A stretch of 64,000 nt of DNA from Mycobacterium sp. Marseille-P9652. GTDB taxonomy: Bacteria; Actinomycetota; Actinomycetes; Mycobacteriales; Mycobacteriaceae. Location of the stretch: the NCBI RefSeq assembly GCF_902652685.1, contig NZ_CACRUY010000004.1, forward strand, positions 1-64,000. Reading direction: 5' to 3'. The notes beneath the pieces are model-generated. The model saw nothing but the letters and a program-made list of their open reading frames with translations, did no database searches and had not been told where the DNA came from. The position numbers and the translations under genes are program-made. Positions 38,229-49,630 of the stretch are shown here, piece by piece. Positions within the stretch are counted from its first letter, which is position 1, and every line of letters begins with the position of its first letter.

Positions 38229-39602
38229 TCAGCCGTCGCGGCGACGACGCCGGCCGCCCCCGGACGGCTGTACCTGCAGCCGGGCCAGGAGCTCGGCGAC
38301 CGACTGGCCGCCGCTCTGCGAGCCGTCGTCCGACCCCTCCGACCACGAATCGGCGCTGCGGTGCCGTCGGTTCGGCGGCGGCGCCATCTGCGGTGGTGGT
38401 GGCTCGGCCGCAGGTGAGGGCGGCGCGGGCGGTGTCGGGGCGGCGGCGGCCGGCGCGGCGGCCGGTGGCGGCGGCGCTTGTGGCGCCGGCGGCGTCTCGA
38501 CGCCGGATTCGCCGGACGTGAAGTTGCGCACACCGTAGTCGCGGTACTCGGCGGAATGCCGCGAGCGGGCTCTGCGGCCGGCGTCGGCGTACGGATCCGG
38601 AGGCGTGGCCGCGACGGGCGCGCCGTCCAGCGGTTGGTCCGGATCCGAATGCCGTGCGCGCCGCCCGGTCAGCGGATCGACGGGTGCGACGACCGGCTCG
38701 CCGCCGACCCATTGGCTGCCTGGCGCGCCGGGCGGCAACCACAGTCCGGTCGCCGGCGCGGGCTGCCAGCCTTGCATCTGCGGTTGCGGCTGGGGCTGCT
38801 CGGGCTGGGGCGGCGGCCGGTGGCGCGGCTCGAACCGCGGCTCCGGCTCCGGCGGGGGGCCGTACGCTGCGGCGTCGGGGGCTTCCCGCGGTCCCTCGTA
38901 GGCGGAATTCACCCGTTCGGGCTGTGTGGGCTGCCGGGGCGGCAACAGCGGTCCCCCGTCGACGGGCGGCACCCCCACCTCGGTGACGTCGATGATGGCG
39001 GTCTCGTCGGCGCGGGCGGGCGGGCGGTCCTGGGGCACCGTGGTGACCCGGTCGCTGGAGACCCAGTCGGCGGGAGCCGAGCGGGGGCTGTCGCCGTTGC
39101 GGTCCCACTCGCTGTACGCCCGCTCCGGAGGCGCTTCGGTCTCGACGGTCTCGAGCGCCGGCCGGTGCTGCAGGTCGGTGTCGAACAGCACCTCGAGGCT
39201 GGTGCGCAGGGCGCTCAGCTCGGCACGCAGCGCCGCCAGGTCGTCTTCGGCCTGCGCCCGCAGCTCGGAGGCAAGCTCGCGACGAAGCTGCGACTCCACG
39301 GTGAGCTCGTACTCCCTGCGGGCCGAGATCTCCCGGTCCAGCTGGAGGTCGTAGACGAGCTTGAGGTCGCGGACGCGGGCCTGGTCGGCATCGCTTTGCC
39401 GACGGTAGAGCACCGAAACGAAGGCACCGGCGACTGCGGCCCACAGCGCCAGGATTACAGCGAGCTTGAGCAGTTCCACCCGATTGGTGAACACCAGCGC
39501 GGAACTGGCCCCGATCGCCAGGACCAGCAACGCCGTCAAGAGCACCCACCCCGGCCTGCGGCCGCCGCGCCGAACGCGGGCGCCGCGGGACAGAACGGTC
39601 AT
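38229..39602 (-). CDS. Membrane protein with DUF6779-like N-terminus and Pro-rich tail (Rv3604c-like)
   Basis: About 457 residues. Two membrane segments near the N-terminus (GWVLLTALLVLAIGASSALVF and LLKLAVILALWAAVAGAFVSVLY) are followed by a charged coiled coil (RVRDLKLVYDLQLDREISARREYELTVESQ region) to about residue 140. A long low-complexity Pro/Ala/Gln region ends in VAELLARLQVQPSGGGRRRRRDG. I recognise the N-terminal part as the mycobacterial DUF6779 type. Role unknown. Start at the second Met (39602); Met at 39629 is possible. Confidence 0.78.
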   Translation of the reverse strand: MTVLSRGARVRRGGRRPGWVLLTALLVLAIGASSALVFTNRVELLKLAVILALWAAVAGAFVSVLYRRQSDADQARVRDLKLVYDLQLDREISARREYELTVESQLRRELASELRAQAEDDLAALRAELSALRTSLEVLFDTDLQHRPALETVETEAPPERAYSEWDRNGDSPRSAPADWVSSDRVTTVPQDRPPARADETAIIDVTEVGVPPVDGGPLLPPRQPTQPERVNSAYEGPREAPDAAAYGPPPEPEPRFEPRHRPPPQPEQPQPQPQMQGWQPAPATGLWLPPGAPGSQWVGGEPVVAPVDPLTGRRARHSDPDQPLDGAPVAATPPDPYADAGRRARSRHSAEYRDYGVRNFTSGESGVETPPAPQAPPPPAAAPAAAAPTPPAPPSPAAEPPPPQMAPPPNRRHRSADSWSEGSDDGSQSGGQSVAELLARLQVQPSGGGRRRRRDG

Positions 39603-39747
39603 GGCCTGACTGTACCTGTGGGAGGTCATTCCGCGTGTCGCGCAGGTTCGGCGATTCTCGGCCGGGTTCGCGGTCCCGCAATCCCCGCTAGACCCGATGG
39701 CGACGACCCGCGTCGCCCGGCTACGCCTTGAGCGCTAACAATCGCCG

Positions 39748-40224
39748 CTAGCTCTCCGCGCCCTCGCCGTGTTCGGTCGGGTCCGGCGGGGACTTGCAGC
39801 AATGCTCGAGCCAGAGCGCGGCGGCAATCAGCGCGAGGGCGCTGATGGCGGCGACCGTCGTGCCCGTGGTGTCCTCGGCGGCGACGCGCAGCCACGACCG
39901 CCGAGGCAGGAAGTAGGCGAGCACCCCGACCCACCAGCCGAGCATCAATGCGCCCACCCAGGCCGACGCCTTGGCGACCGTGAGGCTGCGCGCCACCGCG
40001 AGCGGGTGCAACCGGCCGGTTCCCACCCCGATCTCGCCGTCGTTGATCTTGGCCCGCACGTACCGGGCCCACAGCGCCTCGGCGACGGCGGCCGCGAGCA
40101 ACGACAGGCCGGTCCACACCGTGATCGGCGGGAAGTACCGGAACAGGCCGGTCACCAGCAGGTACCCCACCACCGCGGCGCCGACCACCGCAACCGTCAG
40201 GTCACGCTTCCTCGTCGGCCCCAT
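39748..40224 (-). CDS. DUF3180 membrane protein (Rv3605c-like)
   Basis: 158 residues with four membrane segments: LTVAVVGAAVVGYLLVTGLF, FPPITVWTGLSLLAAAVAEALWA, SAWVGALMLGWWVGVLAYFL and TTVAAISALALIAAALWL. The loop GRLHPLAVARSLTVAKASAW is the family signature. Found at the end of actinobacterial fol operons. Its ATG directly follows the folK TGA. Function unknown. Confidence 0.9.
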   Translation of the reverse strand: MGPTRKRDLTVAVVGAAVVGYLLVTGLFRYFPPITVWTGLSLLAAAVAEALWARYVRAKINDGEIGVGTGRLHPLAVARSLTVAKASAWVGALMLGWWVGVLAYFLPRRSWLRVAAEDTTGTTVAAISALALIAAALWLEHCCKSPPDPTEHGEGAES

Positions 40225-40770
40225 TCAGCCGCCCGTTCCGGGGAGCGTGAGGGTGACGTCGGACAGTCGGACACCGGCGCGATCGGCGGGGTCCAGTTCG
40301 GCGAGCAACCGGGCGACGGGTTGTGGGCCCTCGGCGACGGTGATGCGTGCGTCGGGGTCGACGGCGAGCCACGGCACCATCACGAAGGCACGCAGATGGG
40401 CCAGGGGGTGCGGCAGCGTCAGGTTGTTCTCGCGGGAGGTCAGTTCGAGGGCCTGTCCTGACGGGCCGGTCTCGTAACACGCGATCAGGTCGACGTCGAG
40501 GGTGCGGGGTCCCCAGCGCTCGCCCCGGACGCGACCGGCCGCCCGCTCGAAGTCCTGCGCTCGGCGCAGCCAGCCCTGCCCGTCGAGCGAGGGGTCGTCG
40601 GCGATCAGCACCGCGTTGAGGAATGGCGCCTGGTCCGTGCGCCCCCACGGGTCCGTCTCGTAGACCGGGGAGACGGCGACCACGGCGTCACCCAGTCCGT
40701 CGACGACCGACTGCAACCGCGCCCGCCGATCGCCCAGGTTGGACCCGATCGACAGGACGACGCGAGTCAC
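40225..40770 (-). CDS. folK: 2-amino-4-hydroxy-6-hydroxymethyldihydropteridine pyrophosphokinase
   Basis: HPPK step of folate synthesis: transfers pyrophosphate from ATP to the pterin. 181 residues: [17 protein letters not shown] at the N-terminus, [22 protein letters not shown], the signature [15 protein letters not shown] and [16 protein letters not shown]. Start is GTG 40768-40770, overlapping the folB stop (GTGA). The longer upstream frame is out of family. Confidence 0.97.
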   Translation of the reverse strand: MTRVVLSIGSNLGDRRARLQSVVDGLGDAVVAVSPVYETDPWGRTDQAPFLNAVLIADDPSLDGQGWLRRAQDFERAAGRVRGERWGPRTLDVDLIACYETGPSGQALELTSRENNLTLPHPLAHLRAFVMVPWLAVDPDARITVAEGPQPVARLLAELDPADRAGVRLSDVTLTLPGTGG

Positions 40771-41168
40771 AGGGCCCTGCCGACGGGGACGATAGAGCCG
40801 CGCCCGCCGCGCCGCGAACGGCGAACGACCACCGCGACGTCGGCGAACTCGTGCGGGATCGGCGCGCGCGGCTTGTGCACCGTCACCTCGACGGCGTGCA
40901 CGCGCTCGTCGGCCATCACCCGGTCGGCGATCTCGGCGCCGACCCCCTCGATCAGGTTGCGCGGGGGGCCGGCCACGATGTCGGCCGCGAGTTGGGCGAG
41001 CGCTCCGTAGTCGTAGGTGTCGGCCAGGTCGTCGCTGGCGGCCGCGGCCGCGAGGTCGATCCACACCGTGATGTCCACGACAAAATCCTGGCCGTCAGCG
41101 CGTTCGTGGTCGAACACCCCGTGCCGGCCGCGAACGGTCAACCCCCGCAGTTCAATTCGATCAGCCAT
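40767..41168 (-). CDS. folB: Dihydroneopterin aldolase
   Basis: Cleaves dihydroneopterin to the 6-hydroxymethyl pterin. 133 residues: [33 protein letters not shown] is the typical N-terminus and [14 protein letters not shown] carries the catalytic region, with [18 protein letters not shown] at the C-terminus. ATG at 41166-41168 lies inside the folP 3' end (8-nt overlap). The frame is open to 41231, but the chosen start matches the M. tuberculosis length exactly. Confidence 0.97.
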   Translation of the reverse strand: MADRIELRGLTVRGRHGVFDHERADGQDFVVDITVWIDLAAAAASDDLADTYDYGALAQLAADIVAGPPRNLIEGVGAEIADRVMADERVHAVEVTVHKPRAPIPHEFADVAVVVRRSRRGGRGSIVPVGRAL

Positions 41169-42003
41169 CGCTTCTGACCCCCACCCAGGCAGCCACCACC
41201 TTGACGGCGTCCGTCGAGGCCCGCACGTCATGCACGCGCACCCCCCATGCCCCGTACAGGGCTGCCAGCGCGGAAATCACGGCGGTCGCCGTCTCGCGCC
41301 CGTCGGGCGGGCGGGGCGACCCGTCGGGCCCGGCCAGCAACGTTCCGAGGAAACGTTTGCGCGAGGCGCCCAGGAGGACCGGGATCCCGGTGGCGACGAA
41401 TTGTGGCAGGGCCCGCAGGAGCGCCCAATTGTGTTGTCCCGTCTTGGCGAATCCGAGGCCGGGATCGATCACCACATTGGCGGGATCGACGCCCGCGGCC
41501 ACCGCTTCGTCGACGCTCGCAAGGAGTTCGGCGCGGACTTCGGCCACCACGTCGCGGTACGGCGGCACCGCATGGGGCTGGTCCGGCGACACCGGCCGCC
41601 AGTGCATCAGCACCCACGGCACACCGGCCTCCGCCACCAGGGGCGCCATCGCCGGATCGGCCCGGCCGCCCGAGACGTCGTTGATTATCCGAGCGCCGCT
41701 GTCCAGGGCTGCCCGCGCCACATCGGCGTGCATGGTGTCGATGCTGACCGTGACGCCCTGTGCCGCAAGCTCTTTGACGACGGGGACGACGCGTTGCGCC
41801 TCGACCTGCGGATCGATGCGGGTGGCACCGGGCCTGGTCGACTCGCCCCCGACGTCGACGATGCTCGCGCCATCTGCGGCCATGGCCAGTCCGTGCGCCA
41901 CGGCGTCGTCGGAGTCGAGGTAGCGGCCGCCGTCGGAGAACGAGTCATCGGTGACATTGAGAACACCCATAACCTGCACCGGCAGTGGACTCAAAGGGCT
42001 CAC
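41161..42003 (-). CDS. folP: Dihydropteroate synthase
   Basis: Joins pterin pyrophosphate with p-aminobenzoate; target of sulfonamides and PAS. 280 residues, TIM barrel. Signatures: [52 protein letters not shown], and C-terminal [12 protein letters not shown] with [15 protein letters not shown]. Overlaps folE by 4 nt (ATGA). Confidence 0.97.
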   Translation of the reverse strand: MSPLSPLPVQVMGVLNVTDDSFSDGGRYLDSDDAVAHGLAMAADGASIVDVGGESTRPGATRIDPQVEAQRVVPVVKELAAQGVTVSIDTMHADVARAALDSGARIINDVSGGRADPAMAPLVAEAGVPWVLMHWRPVSPDQPHAVPPYRDVVAEVRAELLASVDEAVAAGVDPANVVIDPGLGFAKTGQHNWALLRALPQFVATGIPVLLGASRKRFLGTLLAGPDGSPRPPDGRETATAVISALAALYGAWGVRVHDVRASTDAVKVVAAWVGVRSDG

Positions 42004-42608
42004 TTACGCAGGATGAGATCGAGCGCTTCTGCCCGGGACGCGGCACTGCTCTTGAACAGGCCCCGCACGGCGGACGTCGTGGTGGTGGCGCCCGGCTTGC
42101 GAACGCCGCGCATCGCCATGCAGAGGTGCTCCGCCTCGATCACGACGATGACGCCGCGCGGGTTGAGCTTGTTGACCAGGGCGTCGGCGATCTGGCTGGT
42201 GAGCCGCTCCTGAACCTGCGGCCGCTTGGCGTAGAGGTCCACCAACCGCGCGATCTTCGACAGGCCGGTGACCCGGCCGTCGGTGCCGGGAATGTAGCCC
42301 ACGTGGGCGACGCCGTGGAACGACACCAGATGGTGCTCGCAGGTCGAGTACATCGGGATTTCCTTGACCAGGACCAGTTCGTCATGGTCCTCGTCGAACA
42401 TGGCGTTCAACACGCTCTCGGGTTCGGTGTACAGCCCGGCGAAGATTTCGCGATAGGCCCGCGCGACGCGGGCCGGGGTGTCGCGCAGGCCGTGCCGGTC
42501 CGGGTCCTCGCCGACGGCATACAGGAGCTCGCGGACCGCGGCCTCGGCGCGCGCCTGGTCGAATACCCGTGGAGTGGCAGTGTCCGGCCCGAAGTCGGTC
42601 AACGCCAT
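42000..42608 (-). CDS. folE: GTP cyclohydrolase I
   Basis: First step of folate synthesis, GTP to dihydroneopterin triphosphate. 202 residues, zinc enzyme: [21 protein letters not shown] provides the Cys-His ligands, [15 protein letters not shown] the second Cys. [24 protein letters not shown] and VVIEAEHLC are conserved. Lies 15 nt behind ftsH and starts the folate cluster folE-folP-folB-folK. Confidence 0.97.
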   Translation of the reverse strand: MALTDFGPDTATPRVFDQARAEAAVRELLYAVGEDPDRHGLRDTPARVARAYREIFAGLYTEPESVLNAMFDEDHDELVLVKEIPMYSTCEHHLVSFHGVAHVGYIPGTDGRVTGLSKIARLVDLYAKRPQVQERLTSQIADALVNKLNPRGVIVVIEAEHLCMAMRGVRKPGATTTTSAVRGLFKSSAASRAEALDLILRK

Positions 42609-42623
42609 GGAAACCTCCGTTCG

Positions 42624-44996
<2,373 letters not shown>

Positions 44997-45152
44997 TCAT
45001 CGGCCGTGCAGGCCAGGTTCCTTCCCGATACACACAGCTGGAAAAGTCCAGGCTACCGCTCCTGGCGATCGCAAGCCCCGGCAGAGCCGGGGCGAAGCGG
45101 GTCGCCAGGTCGCTAAGTCAACGAGCGAGGGTTCCCGATTGTTCGCCCGCCT

Positions 45153-45208
45153 CGAGCGTCATGCTGGAGTGACGGCCGACGCCGATGGTCACGCTGGCGT
45201 GACGCTCG
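45153..45208 (-). terminator. Second paired palindrome terminator, behind glyoxalase-like gene
   Basis: Two tandem palindromic units: an imperfect GTCATGC-TG-GAGTGAC copy near 45158-45173 and a perfect GTCACGC-TG-GCGTGAC copy at 45188-45203. The outer arms CGAGCGTCA (45153-45161) and TGACGCTCG (45200-45208) are also fully complementary, so the pair can fold two ways. Same design as 1549-1600. Confidence 0.65.
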
Positions 45209-45232
45209 GGGTACCCGACGCGGTGCGCGGCG

Positions 45233-45649
45233 CTACTCGTAGTAACGGGCTTCGACCACATTGCCGTCGGGATCGGCGAAGTAGAAGGCCTCCGGGGCCC
45301 GTCCCCGCGCCCCGTAGCTGCGGTGCAGCCGCGCGCCGGTGTTCACCCCTTCGGCCTGCAGGCGCCGGTCCAGCGCATCGAATTCCGAACGGGACAGGGC
45401 CAGGCACACGTGGTTGACCGGATGCCCGGCGCTGCCGGCCGCGTTCGTCAGCGACTCGGTGGAGCCCACACTGTCGACCGGCATGAGATCGATGATGGAG
45501 TCTTCGCACACCCGGACGCTGGGGAACGGAGCCTCCCCGGCCTCGTACTCCGTGAAACGCACCGGCTCCAACCCGACGACGCGGGTGTAGAAGTCCATCG
45601 ACGCCCGCGGATCCCTCGTCCACAGCACGACATGGTCCAGCCGCCTCAT
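45233..45649 (-). CDS. Glyoxalase/VOC-family protein
   Basis: 138 residues with two beta-alpha-beta-beta-beta units: RLDHVVLWTRDPRASMDFYTRVVGLEPVRF and GHPVNHVCLALSRSEFDALDRRL, then YFADPDGNVVEARYYE. Metal-ligand candidates are His near the start (LDHVVL), His in NHVCL and the terminal Glu of VVEAR. Could be a lactoylglutathione lyase or dioxygenase-like enzyme; the substrate cannot be told. Start ATG 45647-45649 with GGGAGGTG upstream. It occupies the gap where M. tuberculosis has Rv3611-Rv3616c. Confidence 0.85.
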   Translation of the reverse strand: MRRLDHVVLWTRDPRASMDFYTRVVGLEPVRFTEYEAGEAPFPSVRVCEDSIIDLMPVDSVGSTESLTNAAGSAGHPVNHVCLALSRSEFDALDRRLQAEGVNTGARLHRSYGARGRAPEAFYFADPDGNVVEARYYE

Positions 45650-45771
45650 GTGTGCCCACCTCCCTGCCTCGCGCCGACGGGGCGAGTATCCGCCGTGGGC
45701 GCAGCCGGAGGGCCGCAATTGCCCTAAGCCAAGTCCTTCTCTGCCCGCAGCCATTGTGCTTTGGTGTGACG

Positions 45772-46740
45772 GTGCCCCCTTTAACCGAGCGGTTGGTCGA
45801 TACCAACGGTGTGCAGCTGAGGATCGTCGAGGCGGGTGACCGCGGCGCGCCGGTGGTGATCCTGGCCCACGGCTTTCCCGAATTGGCGTACTCGTGGCGC
45901 CACCAGATACCCGCCCTCGCCGACGCCGGCTATCACGTGCTCGCGCCGGACCAGCGCGGCTACGGAGGGTCGTCGCGGCCCGAGGCGATCGAGGCCTACA
46001 ACATCCACCATCTCACCGCCGACCTGGTCGGACTGCTCGACGAAGTCGGCGCGGAGCGCGCAGTGTGGGTCGGTCACGACTGGGGCGCCGTGGTGGTGTG
46101 GAACGCCCCGCTGCTGCACCCGGACCGCGTGGCGGCCGTCGCCGCGTTGAGCGTCCCGCCGCTGCCCCGGGCGCAGGTGGCGCCGACGGAGGCGTTCCGG
46201 AAAACGTTCGGGGAGAACTTCTTCTACATCCTCTATTTCCAGGAGCCCGGCGTCGCCGACGCCGAACTCGACGCCGATCCCGGGCGTACGATGCGCCGGA
46301 TGCTGGGCGGCCTGCGGTTGTCGGGCGACCAGAGCGCCGCGCTGCGGATGGTGGCGCCCGGCACCGAGGGCTTCATCGACCGCCTGCCGGAGCCGGACGG
46401 CCTGCCCGACTGGCTCAGTCAGGAAGAGCTCGACCATTACGTCAGCGAGTTCGCCCGGACCGGCTTCACCGGCGGCCTCAACTGGTACCGCAACTTCGAC
46501 CGCAACTGGGAGACCACACCCGAGCTGGCCGACGCCAAGATCGCGGTGCCCTGCCTGTTCATCGGCGGGACGGCCGATCCGGTGCTCGGTTTCACCCGGG
46601 CCGACCGTGCGGCCGAGGTGATCTCCGGTCCGTACCGCCAGGTCATGCTCGACGGGGCGGGACACTGGCTGCAGCAGGAGCGCCCGGACGAGGTGAATGC
46701 GGCGCTGCTGGAGTTCCTCGGCGGATTGGAGTTGCGATGA
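45772..46740 (+). CDS. ephA: Epoxide hydrolase EphA
   Basis: Alpha/beta hydrolase hydrating epoxides to diols; orthologue of Rv3617. From GTG 45772 it has 322 residues, the tuberculosis length; GTG 45766 is an alternative. HGFPELAYSWRHQIPALADAGYHVLAPDQRGYGGSSRP contains the oxyanion motif, nucleophile Asp in GHDWGAVVVW, the lid tyrosines in LNWYRNFDRNWE, and the catalytic His in DGAGHWLQQERP. Its stop overlaps the next gene (ATGA), so it heads a three-gene oxidoreductive operon. Confidence 0.95.
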   Translation: MPPLTERLVDTNGVQLRIVEAGDRGAPVVILAHGFPELAYSWRHQIPALADAGYHVLAPDQRGYGGSSRPEAIEAYNIHHLTADLVGLLDEVGAERAVWVGHDWGAVVVWNAPLLHPDRVAAVAALSVPPLPRAQVAPTEAFRKTFGENFFYILYFQEPGVADAELDADPGRTMRRMLGGLRLSGDQSAALRMVAPGTEGFIDRLPEPDGLPDWLSQEELDHYVSEFARTGFTGGLNWYRNFDRNWETTPELADAKIAVPCLFIGGTADPVLGFTRADRAAEVISGPYRQVMLDGAGHWLQQERPDEVNAALLEFLGGLELR

Positions 46741-47921
46741 GCCGGCCCCTGCGTTTCGGTGTCTTCATCACCCCGTTTCATCCCGTCGGCCAATCGCCAA
46801 CGGTGGCATTGGAATACGACATGGAGCGGGTCGTCGCGCTCGATCGCCTCGGGTTCGACGAGGCGTGGTTCGGTGAGCACCACTCCGGTGGTTACGAGCT
46901 GATCTCCTGCCCTGAGGTGTTCATCGCCGCCGCGGCGGAGCGGACGAAGCACATCCGGCTGGGCACGGGAGTGGTGTCGCTGCCCTACCACCACCCGCTC
47001 ATGGTGGCCGACCGCTGGGTTCTGCTCGACCACCTCACCCGGGGCCGCGTCATCTTCGGCACCGGGCCCGGGGCCCTGCCGTCGGACGCGTACATGATGG
47101 GCATCGATCCCGTCGACCAGCGGCGGATGATGCAGGAATCCCTGGAGGCCATTCTCGCGTTGTTCCGCGCCGGCCCCAGCGAGCGGGTCGACCGGCACTC
47201 CGACTGGTTCACGCTGCGCGACGCGCAGCTGCATGTCCGCCCCTACACCTGGCCGTACCCCGAACTCGCCACGGCCGCAATGATTTCCCCGTCCGGCCCG
47301 AGGCTGGCCGGCGCCTTGGGCACGTCGCTGCTGTCGTTGTCGATGTCGGTGCCCGGGGGTTACGCCGCGCTGGAGAACACCTGGGACGTGGTGACCGAGC
47401 AGGCCGCCAAGGCCGGCCGCGACGAGCCGGACCGGGCCCACTGGCGGGTGCTGAGCATCATGCACGTCGCCGACAGCCGGGAGCAGGCGATCGATGATTG
47501 CACCTATGGGCTGCAGGATTTCGCCAATTACTTCGGGGCGGCCGGGTTCGTGCCGCTGTCCAACTCGGTGGACGGTGCGGCTCAGACACCGCACGAGTTC
47601 GTCGAAGACTATGCGGCCAAGGGCAATTGCTGCATCGGCACGCCCGACGACGCGATCGCGCACATCGAAGACCTGCTCGAGCGGTCCGGCGGCTTCGGGA
47701 CGTTGTTGATGCTGGGCCACGACTGGGCGTCCCCGGAGGCGACCTATCACTGCTATGACCTGATGGCACGCAAGGTGATTCCGCATTTCAAGGGGCAGTT
47801 GGAGGCGTCGCGCTCGTCGCACGAGTGGGCCCGGGGCAAGCGCGACGAGCTGATCGGGCGCGCCGGTGAGGCCGTGGTGAAGGCGATCACCGAGCACGTG
47901 GCCGAACAGGGAAGCCACTGA
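46737..47921 (+). CDS. Luciferase-like flavin monooxygenase (Rv3618-like)
   Basis: 394 residues of the bacterial luciferase/LLM family, TIM-barrel flavin-dependent oxygenase: LRFGVFITPFHPVGQSPTVALEYDMERVVALDRLGFDEAWFGEHHSGGYE at the N-terminus, IRLGTGVVSLPYHHPLMVADRWVLLDHLTRGRVIFGTGPG in the centre. It needs reduced FMN from a partner reductase. Substrate unknown. Coupled to ephA (4-nt overlap) and to the following dehydrogenase (1-nt overlap), suggesting successive steps on one substrate. Confidence 0.92.
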   Translation: MSRPLRFGVFITPFHPVGQSPTVALEYDMERVVALDRLGFDEAWFGEHHSGGYELISCPEVFIAAAAERTKHIRLGTGVVSLPYHHPLMVADRWVLLDHLTRGRVIFGTGPGALPSDAYMMGIDPVDQRRMMQESLEAILALFRAGPSERVDRHSDWFTLRDAQLHVRPYTWPYPELATAAMISPSGPRLAGALGTSLLSLSMSVPGGYAALENTWDVVTEQAAKAGRDEPDRAHWRVLSIMHVADSREQAIDDCTYGLQDFANYFGAAGFVPLSNSVDGAAQTPHEFVEDYAAKGNCCIGTPDDAIAHIEDLLERSGGFGTLLMLGHDWASPEATYHCYDLMARKVIPHFKGQLEASRSSHEWARGKRDELIGRAGEAVVKAITEHVAEQGSH

Positions 47922-48934
47922 TGCGCGCGGCGGTGTTGCGCGAAGGGCGCATGGTCTACCGCGACGACGTGCCCGAACCGGTGCCCGGGCCCGGCCAGGT
48001 GCTGGTCGGGGTGCGCGCCTGCGGAATCTGCGGCTCGGACCTGCATTTCGCCGCGCACGGTGACGAGGTGGTCGCGATGACCGCCGAGGTGGCCGGTGGC
48101 GCCGGCGGCATGGGCGTCGACCTGGGCCGGGACATCTTCATGGGTCACGAATTCAGCGCCGAGGTGCTCGAGGCCGGGCCCGACACGGAGACCCTCGCGC
48201 CGGGAACCCTCGTCACGTCGCTCCCGGTCCTGTTGTCCGACAAGGGCGCCGAACCGATCGTCTACAGCAACAGCACGATCGGCGGCTATGCCGAGCGGAT
48301 GCTGCTCTCGGCGCCGCTGTTGCTGCCCATCCCCAACGGCCTGGACTTCAAGCAGGCGGCCCTGACCGAACCGATGGCGGTGGGCTTGCACGCGGTCAAC
48401 AAGTCGGACATCCAGCCGGGCGAGACGGCGCTGGTGCTGGGCTGCGGGCCCATCGGCGTGGCGATTGTCGCCGCCCTGAAGATGCGTGGTGTGGAAGAGA
48501 TTGTGGTGTCGGACTTTTCGCCGAAGCGCCGGGAACTGGCGACCGCGATGGGCGCTCACCGCGCGCTGGACGCCGCCCAGGGCTCGGCGTTCGACAGCGT
48601 GAAGGCCAAGGTGGTGTTCGAGGCGGTGGGCGTGCCCGGAATCATCGACGACGTGTTGCGCAGGGCGCGACCGGGCACCCGCCTGGTGGTCGCCGGGGTG
48701 TGCATGCAAGCCGACACCGTGCACCCGTTCTTCGCGATCGCCAAGGAGATCAGCGTGCAGTTCGTGCTGGCTTACGGCCCGGACGAATTCGCGGAATCGC
48801 TGCGGGCGCTGGCGGAGGGCGACATCGACGCGTCGCCGCTGATCACCGGAGAGGTGGGACTGGACGGGGTCGGCAAGGCCTTCGACGACCTCACCGACCC
48901 CGAGCGGCACTGCAAGATTCTCGTTACCCCTTAG
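47921..48934 (+). CDS. Zinc-type medium-chain alcohol dehydrogenase
   Basis: 337 residues, MDR family. Catalytic zinc ligands: Cys in CGICGSDLH and His-Glu in GHEFSAEV. The NAD(P) motif is VLGCGPIGVAIVAAL. The four-Cys structural zinc loop typical of many MDR enzymes is missing, replaced by TSLPVLLSDKGAEPIVYSN. Coupled to the flavin monooxygenase gene (TGATG). Absent from this position in M. tuberculosis as I recall, so an accessory member of the ephA operon. Confidence 0.9.
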   Translation: MRAAVLREGRMVYRDDVPEPVPGPGQVLVGVRACGICGSDLHFAAHGDEVVAMTAEVAGGAGGMGVDLGRDIFMGHEFSAEVLEAGPDTETLAPGTLVTSLPVLLSDKGAEPIVYSNSTIGGYAERMLLSAPLLLPIPNGLDFKQAALTEPMAVGLHAVNKSDIQPGETALVLGCGPIGVAIVAALKMRGVEEIVVSDFSPKRRELATAMGAHRALDAAQGSAFDSVKAKVVFEAVGVPGIIDDVLRRARPGTRLVVAGVCMQADTVHPFFAIAKEISVQFVLAYGPDEFAESLRALAEGDIDASPLITGEVGLDGVGKAFDDLTDPERHCKILVTP

Positions 48935-48935
48935 G

Positions 48936-49220
48936 TCAGGCCCAGCTGGACCCGACGGCCGTGTCGGTGGTGGACATGTTGGCGCCCGCGGTCTGCACGT
49001 TCTGCCCGTGCGCGTTGGCCTGTTCGTAGATCACCTGGAAGTTGCGCCCCAGGTCTGTGACGAACTGTTGGCACGCCGTCGAGCCGGCCCCGCCCCAGAA
49101 GTCCCCGGCCGCAAGCACATCGCGCACGATCGCCTGGTGCTCCGCCTCGAGCGACGCGGCTTGCGCGCGGATGGTTGCGCCGTGCGTGTCGACGTCGCCG
49201 AACTGGTAGTTGATGGTCAT
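48936..49220 (-). CDS. esxV: ESAT-6-like protein, EsxV/EsxN type
   Basis: 94-residue WXG100 protein of the ESX-5-linked Mtb9.9 subfamily: MTINYQFGDVDTHGATIRAQAASLEAEHQAIVRDVLAAGDFWGGAGS with the Trp-Gly turn, and a helical second half ending in VGSSWA. Secreted as a dimer with the EsxW-type partner encoded 29 nt upstream. AGGAG site before the ATG. Symbol follows position (Rv3619c); these paralogues are hard to tell apart, so the letter is tentative. Confidence 0.93.
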   Translation of the reverse strand: MTINYQFGDVDTHGATIRAQAASLEAEHQAIVRDVLAAGDFWGGAGSTACQQFVTDLGRNFQVIYEQANAHGQNVQTAGANMSTTDTAVGSSWA

Positions 49221-49249
49221 GATTGAACGTCTCCTGTGGGATTGGTTGG

Positions 49250-49546
49250 TCAGCTAATCAGGACCTGCTGCGAGGCCTGCTCTTGTTGCTCGTAGTTGCC
49301 GGCATCCCGGACGAGCCCGTCGCGCACGCCGTGCAGCATGGCGACGATGTTCCGGAAGGCCTGATTCATCTGGCCCATGGTGTCGAACGACGTGGCCTCG
49401 GCGGCCCCGCTCCACCCCGCCCCGGAGATGTTCTGCGACGACGCCCACATCCTGCGGGCCTCGTCCTCGACGGTCTGGGCGTGCATCTCGAAGCGGCCGG
49501 CCATGTCGCGCATGGCGTGCGGGTCGGTCATAAAACGTGCGGTCAT
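49250..49546 (-). CDS. esxW: ESAT-6-like protein, EsxW type
   Basis: 98-residue WXG100 protein: [46 protein letters not shown] with WSG in the turn, and C-terminal helix ending in [14 protein letters not shown] of the QILSS subfamily. Partner of the adjacent EsxV-type protein for type VII secretion. AGGAGG is 7 nt upstream of the ATG. Symbol by position (Rv3620c); paralogue identity tentative. Confidence 0.93.
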   Translation of the reverse strand: MTARFMTDPHAMRDMAGRFEMHAQTVEDEARRMWASSQNISGAGWSGAAEATSFDTMGQMNQAFRNIVAMLHGVRDGLVRDAGNYEQQEQASQQVLIS

Positions 49547-49630
49547 TGGTAGATTCCTCCTTGGAGAAGTGTTGTCACGGTTGGTGATTGGTCATGCCGG
49601 ACGGTTCCCAGGGGCCGGTCCTCCTCTCCG

